A model generated the notes under the pieces. The model was not told the DNA's origin, made no database searches, and was given only the letters and a program-made list of their open reading frames with translations. A stretch of 64,000 nt of DNA from Microbacterium halophytorum. GTDB taxonomy: Bacteria > Actinomycetota > Actinomycetes > Actinomycetales > Microbacteriaceae. A program made the position numbers and the translations under genes. Shown one piece after another: positions 1-8,624 of this stretch (position 1 is its first letter; each line of letters opens with the position of its first letter). The DNA lies in contig NZ_PNFA01000008.1 of assembly GCF_002970975.1 (NCBI RefSeq), positions 1-64,000 of the forward strand. The letters run 5' to 3'.

Positions 1-94
1 CCACCCCGAACGGTTCCGGAGCCGGCCGGTCACGCCATCACCCGCCGACCACGTCGGCATCAACCTACCCAACAAAGAAGCAGTCACAATCTGA
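1..94 (+). pseudogene. C-terminal tail of a transposase (IS3-type?), cut by window edge
   Basis: An open frame enters from the left edge and stops at TGA 92-94. The visible 30 residues (HPERF..RP..P.P...GINLP) resemble the extreme C-terminus of IS3-family rve transposases, which often end in a HPERF...PP.P..WINPP-like tail; here the W is V. No catalytic residues are in view, so the family is tentative and I cannot tell whether the element is intact upstream. Confidence 0.4.
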
Positions 95-101
95 ACCGAG
101 T

Positions 102-165
102 GACTCCACACAGCTTGACATCCGACGCTCCGCGAGGTTCTCGGCGCGGAATCTGCGACCGCGAC
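102..165 (+). repeat. copy of an intergenic repeat with core GGAATCTGCGAC
   Basis: The stretch begins GTGAC and carries the exact 12-mer GGAATCTGCGAC at 148-159, followed by CGCGACCACG. The same 12-mer recurs in three other intergenic sites of this window (25363, 30541, 30636), always on the plus strand, and in a one-mismatch form at 508. It lies between the transposase tail and the end of the DUF1918 gene. Boundaries are approximate. Confidence 0.45.
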
Positions 166-201
166 CACGTGAGGGCGTGCGCGGACCCCGCACGGCGGCC
201 G

Positions 202-384
202 CTACGCCGTCTCGACCTCGGCGTCGGGGCCCGGGAAGATCAGTGCCTCCCGGCCGTCCGCGTGGCGCACGAGGTACGGCGGGGCTCCGCCCTCCCCGCG
301 GACCTCGACGACCTCGGCGACATCATCCGGATCGCCCACCGTTCGGCCGTGAACGTGCAGGCGGTCCCCCGGCTGTGCGCGCAT
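202..384 (-). CDS. DUF1918 domain small protein
   Basis: A 60-residue protein with the pattern of the actinobacterial DUF1918 family: it starts MRAQPGD, has a central DD..EVVEVRG segment and a PPYLVRHADGRE.L.FPGPD ending. Family members are short, probably SH3-like beta-barrel proteins of unknown function, and this length is normal. The start is set by a strong ribosome binding site (GGAAGGAG) five bases upstream of ATG 382-384; the longer frame to 882 overlaps the next gene and is rejected. It is the last of the minus-strand genes before the window edge. Confidence 0.85.
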   Translation of the reverse strand: MRAQPGDRLHVHGRTVGDPDDVAEVVEVRGEGGAPPYLVRHADGREALIFPGPDAEVETA

Positions 385-472
385 GACTGCTCCTTCCGTC
401 GGACACCCCCCAGTCTCCCGCGGAAAGGCCCGCGGTGGAAGGCCCCGAGCGCGGGGCCGGTACCGTCGCCGT

Positions 473-535
473 GACAAGATCCGTGCCAGGAACCGGCGGA
501 GAGGTGCGGAATCCGCGACGGCGACGGGGAGGTTC
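473..535 (+). repeat. degenerate copy of the GGAATCTGCGAC intergenic repeat
   Basis: Starting GTGACAA and carrying GGAATCCGCGAC at 508-519 (one mismatch to the core), followed by GGCGACGGGGAG. It fills most of the gap between the DUF1918 and cupredoxin genes. The GTGACAA start matches the repeat at 30505. Boundaries are approximate. Confidence 0.35.
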
Positions 536-541
536 GGGACG

Positions 542-919
542 TCAGTCGGCCGCGACGACGACGCCCTCCATGCCCTGGGCCCTGTGGCCCGCCACCGAGC
601 ACCAGAACTCCATGTCGCCGTCGACCACGCCGACGTCGATCGTCTCAGTTCCGCCGGATGGGACCCGCTCGCTCGCCTCGCCGTTTCCGAAGGTGATGTC
701 GTGGACCATCGCGTCGGCGTTCTCGAACTCCACGACGAGGCGGTCGCCGAGCGGCACCTCGATCTCGGCGGGGTCGTAGGCCATGCCCACCGCCGTAATC
801 GTGACGGTCGTCGTCTCGCCCGTCGGCTCGACCGATGGCCCGGATGCGCAGCCGGCGAGCCCCAGCCCAGCCATCGCGGCAAGCGCCGCGGCGCGGAGCG
901 CCGTGTTCGTCCGGATCAT
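542..919 (-). CDS. cupredoxin-type copper-binding lipoprotein
   Basis: A 125-residue exported protein. Residues 1-24 form a lipoprotein signal with lipobox LAGC (Cys24 is the expected lipidation site). The remainder is a single plastocyanin/azurin-like domain: the type 1 copper ligands can be read as His73 (VHDITF), Cys107 (FWCSVAGH), His112 and Met117 (AQGM). It probably carries electrons or binds copper on the outer face of the membrane; the partner is unknown. GAGGGGAG sits just upstream of ATG 917-919. It is separated by about 75 bases from the two-component operon upstream. Confidence 0.85.
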   Translation of the reverse strand: MIRTNTALRAAALAAMAGLGLAGCASGPSVEPTGETTTVTITAVGMAYDPAEIEVPLGDRLVVEFENADAMVHDITFGNGEASERVPSGGTETIDVGVVDGDMEFWCSVAGHRAQGMEGVVVAAD

Positions 920-995
920 CGTGCTCCCCTCGTCGAGCGACCGCCAGCCTATCCGCCGAACCTGCGGCGCCCCGGGCGCGCGAGCCGGAGCGGGC

Positions 996-1637
996 TCAGC
1001 GCCGGCGCACGCGGCCCGACTCGTACGCCCACATCGCCGCCTCGACGCGGTTGCGCGCCCCGAGCTTGTCGAGCACGGAGGCGATGTGCGCCTTCACGGT
1101 GCCGAGCGAGAGGTGCAGGCGGCCGCCGATCTCGGCGTTCGTGAGGCCACCGGCGAGCGCGACGAGCACCTCCTCCTCCCGCGGGGTGAGGGGCACGGCT
1201 GGCTCGTCGGCGCCCCGTGCAGGGGCGAACGCCGCCAGCAGGCGCGTCGTGATCTCCGGTGCGATGAGCGCATCGCCGCTCGCCGCGGCCCTGACCGCTT
1301 CCGCGAGCAGCCGCGGCCCCGAGTCCTTGAGCAGGAACCCCCGCGCCCCCGCCCGGAGCGCCTGGTGCACGTACTCGTCGAGGTCGAACGTGGTCAGGAC
1401 GACGACGGCCGGCGGATCCGCATCGGCGGCGAGCGCGCGCGCCGCGGCCAGGCCGTCCATCCTGGGCATCCGGATGTCCATCAGCACGACGTCGGGGCGC
1501 AGCCGCCGCGCGAGGTCGACGGCGACGACGCCGTCCGGCGCTTCGCCGACGACCACGAGATCGGGCTGCGCCCCCAGCATCATCCGCAGGCCCGCCCTGA
1601 TCGACTCCTGATCGTCGGCGATGAGCACCTCGATCAC
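996..1637 (-). CDS. NarL/FixJ-type response regulator
   Basis: A 213-residue regulator with an N-terminal receiver domain (acidic pair in IADDQ near residues 8-9, phosphoacceptor Asp54 in VLMDIRMP, conserved TTFD and KD motifs) and a C-terminal LuxR-type helix-turn-helix (LTPREEEVL..., GLTNAEIGGRLHLSLGTVKAHI). I place the start at GTG 1635-1637, which overlaps the TGA of the sensor kinase (GTGA), a translational-coupling arrangement, rather than at the longer in-frame start 1691. It should be phosphorylated by the kinase encoded just upstream and act as a DNA-binding regulator; targets cannot be read from the sequence. Confidence 0.9.
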   Translation of the reverse strand: MIEVLIADDQESIRAGLRMMLGAQPDLVVVGEAPDGVVAVDLARRLRPDVVLMDIRMPRMDGLAAARALAADADPPAVVVLTTFDLDEYVHQALRAGARGFLLKDSGPRLLAEAVRAAASGDALIAPEITTRLLAAFAPARGADEPAVPLTPREEEVLVALAGGLTNAEIGGRLHLSLGTVKAHIASVLDKLGARNRVEAAMWAYESGRVRRR

Positions 1638-2914
1638 GCCGGTCCCCCGTTCTGTCGCCCCGGCGCGGGGACCACCGCCCTGACGACCCATCCCGCGCCG
1701 ACCAGCCGTCTCCCGCCGTCGTCCACCGCCCGCTCGCCCGCTCCCGCGGACCCGCCGGCGGGGCGATCCCCCGCGCCGCCGGCGCTCCGCGCGGGCACGG
1801 CCGAACCAGCGGGCCCCGCCACCAGGGTGCCGCCGACCATCGCCGCGCGCTCGGTCATACCCGCGATCCCGAAGCCAGCCGGCGGCGCGCTCGGCAGCGG
1901 CGCGCCGTCATCGGCGATGGTGAGCTCCACGCCGGCGGCGTCCGCGTCGATCGCCACTGTGATGCGCGTGGCACCTGCCGCGTGGCGCCTGGCGTTGGCG
2001 ACGCCCTCCTGCGCGATGCGGAACAGCACGTTGCGGACGAGCCGCGGCATCCGCTCGACCGACTCCCCCACGCCGGGCGGAATCGTCACCTCGACGGCGG
2101 GAGGCCCGGCCGCGGCGAGGGCCTCGATGTCGGGCAGCCCGGCGATCGGCCGCAGCGGCGCGACCCCGCCTCCCCGGAGCGTGCGCACCAGCGAGCGCAT
2201 CTCGGCGAGCGCGTCGCGCGCCTCCCGCTCGATGGCGGCGAACGCAGTCGGCGCGTGGCCGGCATCCGGCGGCAGCGCCTGCGCCGCCTGGGCGCGGATC
2301 GCGATCGCCGAGACGTGGTGCGCCACGGTGTCGTGCAGGTCGCGCGCGAGCTCCTCGCGCTCCGCGGTGCGCTCGTACTCGCGCCGCGCCGCCTGCGCTT
2401 CCACGCGCTGGCGCCGGATCACGCCGACGAGGCAGGCGCCGCCGACGATGAGGGCGCCCGCCGCCGCGCCCACCGCGCCGTCGCCTCCCGTGACGAGGGA
2501 GACGAGGATCCCCGCGGCCAGCACGGGTGCGCCGACGATGCGGGCCCTCCCCGTTCCCCAGCGGAACAGCGCATACGGCACGGCGAGCATCACGACGACC
2601 GCGCCGAGCGCACCGAAGGGCGCCCCCGCCGAGAACGCGGCGATCTCGGCGGCCGCCGAGACGGCGGTCATCCCCGCGACGACAGCGAGCGGATGCGCGC
2701 GCCGCCACAGCAGGCCGGGCAGGACCGCGATCGTGATCGCCGCGGACGCGGCCGGCCACACGAGGTCGGTGCGCAGCGCGGCCTCCGCGATCGCCGCCAC
2801 CGCGGCGATCAGCGCGATCACGCCGTCGCGCACGCGCGGCCCCGTCGCACCGGGCGCCGCGGGAGCGCGCCATGCCCGTTCGATGCGCGCGTCCATGGCT
2901 GACACGTTAGTCAT
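1634..2914 (-). CDS. membrane sensor histidine kinase (HisKA_3 type)
   Basis: A 426-residue kinase. Residues about 30-165 hold several hydrophobic membrane segments; then comes a HisKA_3 dimerisation helix with the phosphoacceptor His194 in RDLHDTVAHHVSAI, and a HATPase domain (N box FRIAQEGVANARRHA, G1 IADDGA, G2 GFGIAGMTERA). Between the G2 box and the final strand there is a Gly/Ala/Pro-rich stretch of about 37 residues that is not typical. ATG 2912-2914 overlaps the TGA of the DUF2306 gene, and its own TGA overlaps the regulator start, so three genes form one coupled operon. The signal sensed is unknown. Confidence 0.9.
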   Translation of the reverse strand: MTNVSAMDARIERAWRAPAAPGATGPRVRDGVIALIAAVAAIAEAALRTDLVWPAASAAITIAVLPGLLWRRAHPLAVVAGMTAVSAAAEIAAFSAGAPFGALGAVVVMLAVPYALFRWGTGRARIVGAPVLAAGILVSLVTGGDGAVGAAAGALIVGGACLVGVIRRQRVEAQAARREYERTAEREELARDLHDTVAHHVSAIAIRAQAAQALPPDAGHAPTAFAAIEREARDALAEMRSLVRTLRGGGVAPLRPIAGLPDIEALAAAGPPAVEVTIPPGVGESVERMPRLVRNVLFRIAQEGVANARRHAAGATRITVAIDADAAGVELTIADDGAPLPSAPPAGFGIAGMTERAAMVGGTLVAGPAGSAVPARSAGGAGDRPAGGSAGAGERAVDDGGRRLVGAGWVVRAVVPAPGRQNGGPA

Positions 2915-3585
2915 CCCTTGCTCCGGCGCGCGTGCCGAATGCGGATGATGACCTCGGCGACGACGATGTTGATCAGCCAGCCGGCATCCATCTCGATCAC
3001 GCGCCGCAGCTCGTCCGGATGCCCCAACAGGATCGACGTCGGCCCGGCGGTGAGAACCTGCGTGCCCGCCCCCATCGCGACGGCGTACGCCCTGATCATC
3101 CATGCCCCGTGGGCGTCGTAGCGGTGCCGTGCGACGGCGATCAGCGCGAGCACGAGGCACGCGAGCATCCACACGCCGACCGCCCAGCGCGACACCATCA
3201 GGGCGAGGCCGTCGACCGCGGGGAACGCGTACGTCGCGTTCATCCACAGGCCGCTGACCGCGACGACGAATCCGGAGGGCACCAGCAGATAGCGCCCGGC
3301 GAAGCGGTGCCACACCATGTGCGCGCGCCGGAACGTCGGGGCGAACTGGAACGCACCGACCGCCGCGTACACGACAGCGGCGATGATGTGGGCGACGACC
3401 GGCAGCGGGTCGCCGGCGAAGCGGTCGGGCGTGGCGGGGTCCACCGCGGCGACGCTGCCGACGCGGGCCGCGCCCGCGACCGACGGCACCAGCGCGAGGG
3501 TCAGGAGTCCCGCGATGAGCCAGCGCTCGCGGGCGGGTGTGCGGATGCGCCGGCGCTGCTTCTGCGGGCTCGATGTCGTTGTCAT
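2911..3585 (-). CDS. DUF2306-type integral membrane protein
   Basis: A 224-residue protein with about six hydrophobic segments and the family-like patterns H..AA..Y...GAFQF.P..R......HR..GR, W....Y and R....H..WMIR.YA. Function is unknown. The first gene of the operon with the kinase and regulator, it is coupled to the kinase by an ATGA overlap, so it may be linked to signal sensing (inference). I chose ATG 3583-3585 (MTTTSSPQ); the upstream in-frame start at 3621 would add only a low-complexity 12-residue extension. Confidence 0.75.
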   Translation of the reverse strand: MTTTSSPQKQRRRIRTPARERWLIAGLLTLALVPSVAGAARVGSVAAVDPATPDRFAGDPLPVVAHIIAAVVYAAVGAFQFAPTFRRAHMVWHRFAGRYLLVPSGFVVAVSGLWMNATYAFPAVDGLALMVSRWAVGVWMLACLVLALIAVARHRYDAHGAWMIRAYAVAMGAGTQVLTAGPTSILLGHPDELRRVIEMDAGWLINIVVAEVIIRIRHARRSKG

Positions 3586-3795
3586 GCGGCAATGCTCGCC
3601 GCCGGCCGACCCGCCGCGCATCGGCCGATCGGCCTTGCGAAATGGTCGCGATCATCCGTTCGGCCGCGCCGCGGACTCCACTGCGCCGGATCGAGCACAC
3701 GTCGCGTCCACCGACGGCCGAGGTCTGCATGCCCCTCCGTCTGCCGCACGTCCGCTGTGCGGGCCCTCGACGCCGCCGAGCGCGCGGAGACGCGG

Positions 3796-3831
3796 AAGGG
3801 GGTCGCGGAGCGAACGCTCCGCGACCCCCTT
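3796..3831. terminator. hairpin downstream of pheT
   Basis: A perfect 17-bp inverted repeat (arms 3796-3812 and 3815-3831) only 14 bases past the pheT stop. The arms begin AAGGGGG and end CCCCCTT, so it can work for transcripts from either side. There is no long U-run, as is usual in high-GC actinobacteria. Confidence 0.8.
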
Positions 3832-3844
3832 CGAGCCGAGCCGC

Positions 3845-6343
3845 TCAGTCGCGGATCTTCGCGCCGAAGCGCTCCTCCACCACCGAGACGCCCGCGAGCT
3901 TGGCCTCCGTCGCCTCCGCCGCCGTGAGCGTCCGGTCGTCCGCACGGAAGCGGAGCGCGAACGTGAGGCTCTTGTGTCCATCGGGAACGCCGTCGCCGCG
4001 GTAGTCGTCGACGAGCCGGATGGACTCGAGCAGCGCACCCGCGCCCTCGGCGAGCGCCGCGCGCACGTCGGCGGCGGGCTCGGTTGCCCCGAGTACGAGC
4101 GAGACGTCCTGCGTCGCGGCGGGGTACGTCGACAGGGACGCGACGACGACGCGCTCGCCCGCGAGGTTGAGGAGGGCGTCGACATCGAGCTCGGCGACGA
4201 CGGTGCGCTGCGGCAGGTCGGCATCGTCCGCGACCTGCGGCAGCAGCTCGCCGACGTAGCCGACCTCCTCGCCCGCCACCGTGAGCACGCCAGTGCGGCC
4301 GGGATGGAGCGCCGCGCGCGCTCCCTGCGCGACGTCGATCGCGATGCCGGCGGCGACGCCGATCGTCCGGACGGCGTCGAGCGCGACCGCGATGCCGGCA
4401 GCCTCGGCCGCGCGGCCCGGCTGCTTGGGCGCGATGCTTCCCGTCAGGAGGAGCCCGACCCTGCGCGGCTGCGGCGGGATCGACGCGTTCAGCTCCGCGA
4501 GGGTCTCGTCGCTCGGCCGCTGTGCGATGGGAGGCACGGAGTCCGTGCCGTAGGTCACGCCCGGCTCGGGACGGAACACGTGGCCGATCTCGAACAGGGC
4601 GAGGTCGGTCAGGCCCCGCGCGATGTTGCGGTGCGCCGTCTGCACGAGCCCGGGGACGAGCGAGCGGCGGAGGAAGCCCTGCTGCGCGCTGATCGGATTG
4701 GCGAGCTTCACAGCAGGCGCGTGCTCCCCGCTGGCGGAGCCGTGCAGGTCGTTCTGCTGCTCGGAGACGAACGGGAACGACGGGACCTCGACGAAGCCGG
4801 CCGCCGCGAGCGCGTTGGCGATCCTCCTGCGACCCATCTGTCGCGGTGTGTATCCGCCGCCCGCCGGCGGTGTCGGCAGGATCGACGGCACGCGGTCGAC
4901 GCCGTCGACGCGCACGATCTCCTCGACGAGCGACCACTTGTCGACGAGGTCGCCGCGCCACGTCGGCGGGGTGACAGCCCAGCCGTCGCCCGCGTCCGCA
5001 ACGGCGCAGCCGATGAGCTCCAGGACCTCGCGGATCCGATCGGCCGAGTAGTCGACGCCGATCAGTCCGCTCGCGAACCCGCCCGGCAGCTCGACGGGTG
5101 CGAGGCTCGTGACCGAACCAGCGACCCCGCCCTCGTCGGTCTCGGTCCCGCCGGCGAGTTCGACCATCAGGTCGACCACGCGCTGAGCGGCGACCGCCGC
5201 GACTGCCGGGTCGACGCCCCGTTCGAAGCGGCGCGACGCCTCGCTCGGCAGCTTGTGGCGCCGCGCCGTGCGCGCGATCGAGACGCGGTCGAACGTCGCT
5301 GCCTCGATCAGCACGTTCTCGGTCGCGTCGCTCATCTCCGTCGGCCCGCCGCCCATGACGCCGGCGAGGCCGATGGGGCCCGAGCCGTCGGTGATGAGCA
5401 GGTCCTCGGCGAAGAGCGTGCGCTCCTGGCCGTCGAGGGTCGTCAGCTTCTCCCCCGCCGCGGCCCGGCGCACCGTGAGGCCGCCGTCGAGCCGGTCGAG
5501 GTCGTAGCCGTGGATCGGCTGTCCCAGCTCGATCATCACGTAGTTCGTGATGTCGACGAGCACGCCGAGCGACCGGATGCCCGCGAGCGAGAGCCGCGCG
5601 ATCATCCACGGGGGCGTCGGGCGCGAGGGGTCGACGCCTCGGACGACGCGGGCGACCAGCTGGCTGGCGCCGACGTTGCCGCGGATCGGGGCCGCGTCGT
5701 CGATCGCGACGTCGAAGCCGGTCGAGGGGACGGGTACCTCGCGCTCAGCGGGGTCGGAGAAGGCCGCGCCGGTCGCGAGGCCGTACTCGCGGGCGAGGCC
5801 GCGGATCGACAGCGCGTAGCCGCGGTCGGGCGTCACGTTCACGTCGACGGCGGCGTCGTCGAGCCCGAGCAGCGCGACCGCGTCGGCGCCGATCTCCGGG
5901 TCGAGGCCCATCTCGACGAGCCGGATGATGCCGTCGCTCTCGAGGCCGAGACCGAGCTCGGCCGCCGAGGCGATCATGCCGTCTGACACGTGGCCGTACG
6001 TCTTGCGGGCGGCGATCGCGAAGCCGCCGGGCAGAACGGCGCCCGGCAGCGTCACGACGACCTTGTCGTCCGTGAGGAAGTTCTGCGCGCCGCAGACGAT
6101 GCCGCGCACGCCGCCGTTCGCCTCGCCGACGTCGACCTGGCACCAGCGGATGTTCTTGCCGTTCTTCTGCGGCTCGACCTCGAACGAGACCACCCGGCCG
6201 ACGACGACGGGGCCCGTCACGTCGAAGGTGATCGCCTCCTCCTCTTCGAAGCCGACCGACACGAGCGACGCGAACACGTCGTCCGTTGTCGCCTCATCCG
6301 GCACCGAAACGAACTCGCGGAGCCACGAAAGCGGAACGCGCAT
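3845..6343 (-). CDS. pheT: phenylalanine--tRNA ligase beta subunit
   Basis: The 832-residue beta chain of the (alpha-beta)2 synthetase that charges tRNA-Phe in the cytoplasm. N-terminus MRVPLSWLREFV is canonical. A tRNA-binding (EMAP-like) domain follows at about residues 40-155, then the B3/B4 editing domain, B5, a catalytic-core-like fold and a C-terminal FDX-ACB anticodon-binding domain (STYPAATQDVSLV...). The start ATG 6341-6343 shares one base with the TGA of pheS (TGATG), so the two subunits are translationally coupled. Length is normal for the family. Confidence 0.97.
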   Translation of the reverse strand: MRVPLSWLREFVSVPDEATTDDVFASLVSVGFEEEEAITFDVTGPVVVGRVVSFEVEPQKNGKNIRWCQVDVGEANGGVRGIVCGAQNFLTDDKVVVTLPGAVLPGGFAIAARKTYGHVSDGMIASAAELGLGLESDGIIRLVEMGLDPEIGADAVALLGLDDAAVDVNVTPDRGYALSIRGLAREYGLATGAAFSDPAEREVPVPSTGFDVAIDDAAPIRGNVGASQLVARVVRGVDPSRPTPPWMIARLSLAGIRSLGVLVDITNYVMIELGQPIHGYDLDRLDGGLTVRRAAAGEKLTTLDGQERTLFAEDLLITDGSGPIGLAGVMGGGPTEMSDATENVLIEAATFDRVSIARTARRHKLPSEASRRFERGVDPAVAAVAAQRVVDLMVELAGGTETDEGGVAGSVTSLAPVELPGGFASGLIGVDYSADRIREVLELIGCAVADAGDGWAVTPPTWRGDLVDKWSLVEEIVRVDGVDRVPSILPTPPAGGGYTPRQMGRRRIANALAAAGFVEVPSFPFVSEQQNDLHGSASGEHAPAVKLANPISAQQGFLRRSLVPGLVQTAHRNIARGLTDLALFEIGHVFRPEPGVTYGTDSVPPIAQRPSDETLAELNASIPPQPRRVGLLLTGSIAPKQPGRAAEAAGIAVALDAVRTIGVAAGIAIDVAQGARAALHPGRTGVLTVAGEEVGYVGELLPQVADDADLPQRTVVAELDVDALLNLAGERVVVASLSTYPAATQDVSLVLGATEPAADVRAALAEGAGALLESIRLVDDYRGDGVPDGHKSLTFALRFRADDRTLTAAEATEAKLAGVSVVEERFGAKIRD

Positions 6344-7383
6344 CAGACCACCATCCCGAACTGCTCGCTGAAGCGGACATCGCCCTCTGCCATGTCGCGC
6401 ATGTCCTTGACGTCGCTGCGGAACATCAGCGACCGCTCGATGCCCACGCCGAACGCGAAGCCGCTGTAGACATCCGGATCGATGCCGGCCGCGCGCAGCA
6501 CGTTCGGATTCACCATGCCGCAACCGCCCCACTCGATCCACCGCGGGCCGTCCTTGAAGGTCGGGTGCCACAGGTCGAACTCGGCGCTGGGCTCCGTGAA
6601 CGGGAAGTGGTTCGTGCGCAGGCGCGTCTTCGCGTCTTCGCCGAACATGCGCTTCGCGAGGTAGTCGAGCGTGCCCTTCAGGTGCGCCATCGTGATGCCC
6701 TTGTCGACGACGAGGCCCTCGATCTGGTTGAACACCGGCAGGTGCGTCGCATCGAACTCGTCGGTGCGGTAGGTGCGGCCCGGGCACAGCACGTAGATCG
6801 GCAGGTCTCGCGTCAGCTTCGAGCGCACCTGCACGGGGCTCGTGTGCGTGCGCATGATGAGGTGCCGCGCGACGGGGTCGACGTAGAACGTGTCCTGCTC
6901 CTGACGGGCGGGGTGATCCTCGTCGAAGTTGAGAGCGTCGAAGTTGAACCACTCGTGCTCGAGCTCGGGGCCCTCCGCGATCTCCCACCCCATGCCGACG
7001 AAGATGTCGCCGACCTGCTCCTGGAGCACGCTGATGGGGTGGCGCGCCCCCGTGCGGGTGCGGGTGCCGACGGCCGTGATGTCGATGCGCTCGGACTCGA
7101 GGCGCGCGGCGAGCTCCGCGGCGGCGAGCTCCTCCTCGCGTGCGGCGAACGCCTGGTTCACCCTGCCGCGCGCGGCGCCGACGAGCTTGCCGGACTCGGC
7201 CTTGCGCTCCTTCGGCACGTTGCGCATCTGCGCGTTCAGGGCGGCGAGCGGGCTGCCCTCGCCCTGATGGGCGGCACGGGCTGCCTTCAGCTCCGCGACA
7301 TCGTCGGCGGCGGCGACCGCGGCGAGCGCTTCGGCGACGGCGGACTCCACCGCCTCTGGCGTGATTTCGACTGGTTCGGACAC
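6343..7383 (-). CDS. pheS: phenylalanine--tRNA ligase alpha subunit
   Basis: The 346-residue catalytic alpha chain: N-terminal coiled coil (about 1-85), then a class II synthetase core with motif 2-like FHQIEG-type region (here FNQIEGLVVDKG), TDEFDATHLPVFNQ and motif 3 GFAFGVGIERSLM. The start is GTG 7381-7383. There is no Shine-Dalgarno sequence; instead a perfect TAGAAT -10 box ends eight bases upstream, which suggests a leaderless mRNA. First gene of the pheST operon and the left border of the IS-rich island. Confidence 0.97.
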   Translation of the reverse strand: MSEPVEITPEAVESAVAEALAAVAAADDVAELKAARAAHQGEGSPLAALNAQMRNVPKERKAESGKLVGAARGRVNQAFAAREEELAAAELAARLESERIDITAVGTRTRTGARHPISVLQEQVGDIFVGMGWEIAEGPELEHEWFNFDALNFDEDHPARQEQDTFYVDPVARHLIMRTHTSPVQVRSKLTRDLPIYVLCPGRTYRTDEFDATHLPVFNQIEGLVVDKGITMAHLKGTLDYLAKRMFGEDAKTRLRTNHFPFTEPSAEFDLWHPTFKDGPRWIEWGGCGMVNPNVLRAAGIDPDVYSGFAFGVGIERSLMFRSDVKDMRDMAEGDVRFSEQFGMVV

Positions 7384-7391
7384 GAGAACCG

Positions 7392-7397
7392 ATTCTA
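7392..7397 (-). promoter_or_regulatory. -10 box of a probable leaderless pheS promoter
   Basis: TAGAAT on the minus strand, eight bases before the pheS GTG. No convincing -35 hexamer is visible at normal spacing, and the region upstream is GC-rich. Confidence 0.55.
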
Positions 7398-8004
7398 CCG
7401 GCGCCGCGCGGCGGGCCGGTCACGCGACGGCGCGGCCCCCATAGTGCCGCCCCTTTTTTCTCAAGGGGGCTGGCGGTCGCGCCGCCGTGACGTCGGCTCA
7501 TACAGACGAAGAGACGAAGCGTGCATCATGCAACGAAACTGGCGTTGCAATATGCGCACCTTGCTCGGGCTCGCGCATGACTCAACGAGGCCGCTCGATC
7601 TAAGTTCAACCCTACAGGACACCGTTGAATACAGGGGCCGGGGAATGGCCAGTTCCTCAATCGAACATGGTTATACGGAGTAGAATTTCGGACCAACAAG
7701 AGAAACCAGGCATTGCCACGAGAACTAGGGCACTCCTCGAAAAAAGTGACTACCACCTAGAGCGCAACTCTCGACAGCATAGAAGTTCTTGGGTGCCAAT
7801 CACCATCGCGCCAAACATTTCTCGCCTGTGACAGCGATCCATCTCACCTCGATCTTTCATCGAGCGTCCACGGTGGCTTCTGAGGCGTTGTCGCCGGACT
7901 CGAGCGTTGATTCTGACATGAGTTATGACTATCGAGCGCGGGGCGGGCTTCCGGGCCGGGGTCCTTCGAGCTCGTGGGCGAGCAGATGAGATGGGTGTGT
8001 CGGC
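7398..8004. other. non-coding stretch, start of accessory island
   Basis: About 600 bases, of noticeably lower GC from 7500 onwards than the flanking housekeeping genes, with no open frame I can support. It contains a T6 tract in CCCCTTTTTTCTCAAGGGG (7451-7469), a small inverted repeat, and TGCAACG-N7-CGTTGCA (7529-7549), an operator-like perfect 7-bp inverted repeat. Short frames at 7526-7756 (minus) and 7625-7831 (plus) have no recognisable features. The right part probably holds the decayed end of the IS1380 remnant. Confidence 0.5.
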
Positions 8005-8624
8005 CGGCAGATGCGAGCAGCGCGCAGTCTGGCAATCGCGGCGGTGAGCACGCTCGCTCATCTCGGCCGGTTCGCGAACCGCAACCACACGCGCCTGCCG
8101 GTGCAGGCGATCACGGCTGGGAGGGCGAACAGGCGGTGCTAGAGGCGTTTCGGCTCCCAGTGGCGCGCCTGCTCGGCGGGGTACGCGAGAAGGCCGAGCC
8201 AGACGATCAGTTCGCTGGCGATGCCGACGATGAGACACCAGGCTCGGTTTTGACTGAACGTGTTCTGCGGGAGGTTACGCAAGCCGGTGTCTTTCGCCTC
8301 GCTGGTGCGATCCTCGGCGCGGACATGGCGGCGGTGGCGGAGCTCGAGACAGGCGAGCTGCCCACGGGTGGTGTTCGTCGCGAACACCGGGAGCCTTCGA
8401 CGTCGTCGAACCGGAGCTTCGCACCGGGGTGGAGCGCTCCCGGCGGACGACGACGCGCATCCCGTCCGGCCACCCCGACAGGTCGAGCGGCCCGATCACT
8501 TCGGCCACGCCCGCGCCGTTGCGGGGCTCGCCGTCGGCATTGATCGCGGCCTGCCGTTCGGCCTCCGGAATGAAGCGGTAGATCTCCGAGGTCTCGAACG
8601 GGAGAGTGAATCCGACCGGCTAGA
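8005..8624 (-). pseudogene. C-terminal half of an IS1380-family transposase, frameshifted
   Basis: Reading the minus strand in several frames gives, in order, VGFTLPFETSEIYRFIPEA, VAEVIGPLDLSGWPDGMRV, then VFATNT..GQLACLELRHRRHVRAEDR, KDTGLRNLP, QARHWEPKRL and LFALPAVIACTGRRVWLRF. This is the order of motifs of the C-terminal half of IS1380-type DDE transposases. Several frame changes and a stop (8139) make it non-functional. Its N-terminal half is found on the other side of the IS481-type element (9734-10471), so one gene has been split by an insertion. Confidence 0.8.

Noticed and set aside
7526..7831. Small ORFs on both strands left of the IS remnants
   Set aside because: No SD, no recognisable motif, and they overlap each other in decaying DNA.
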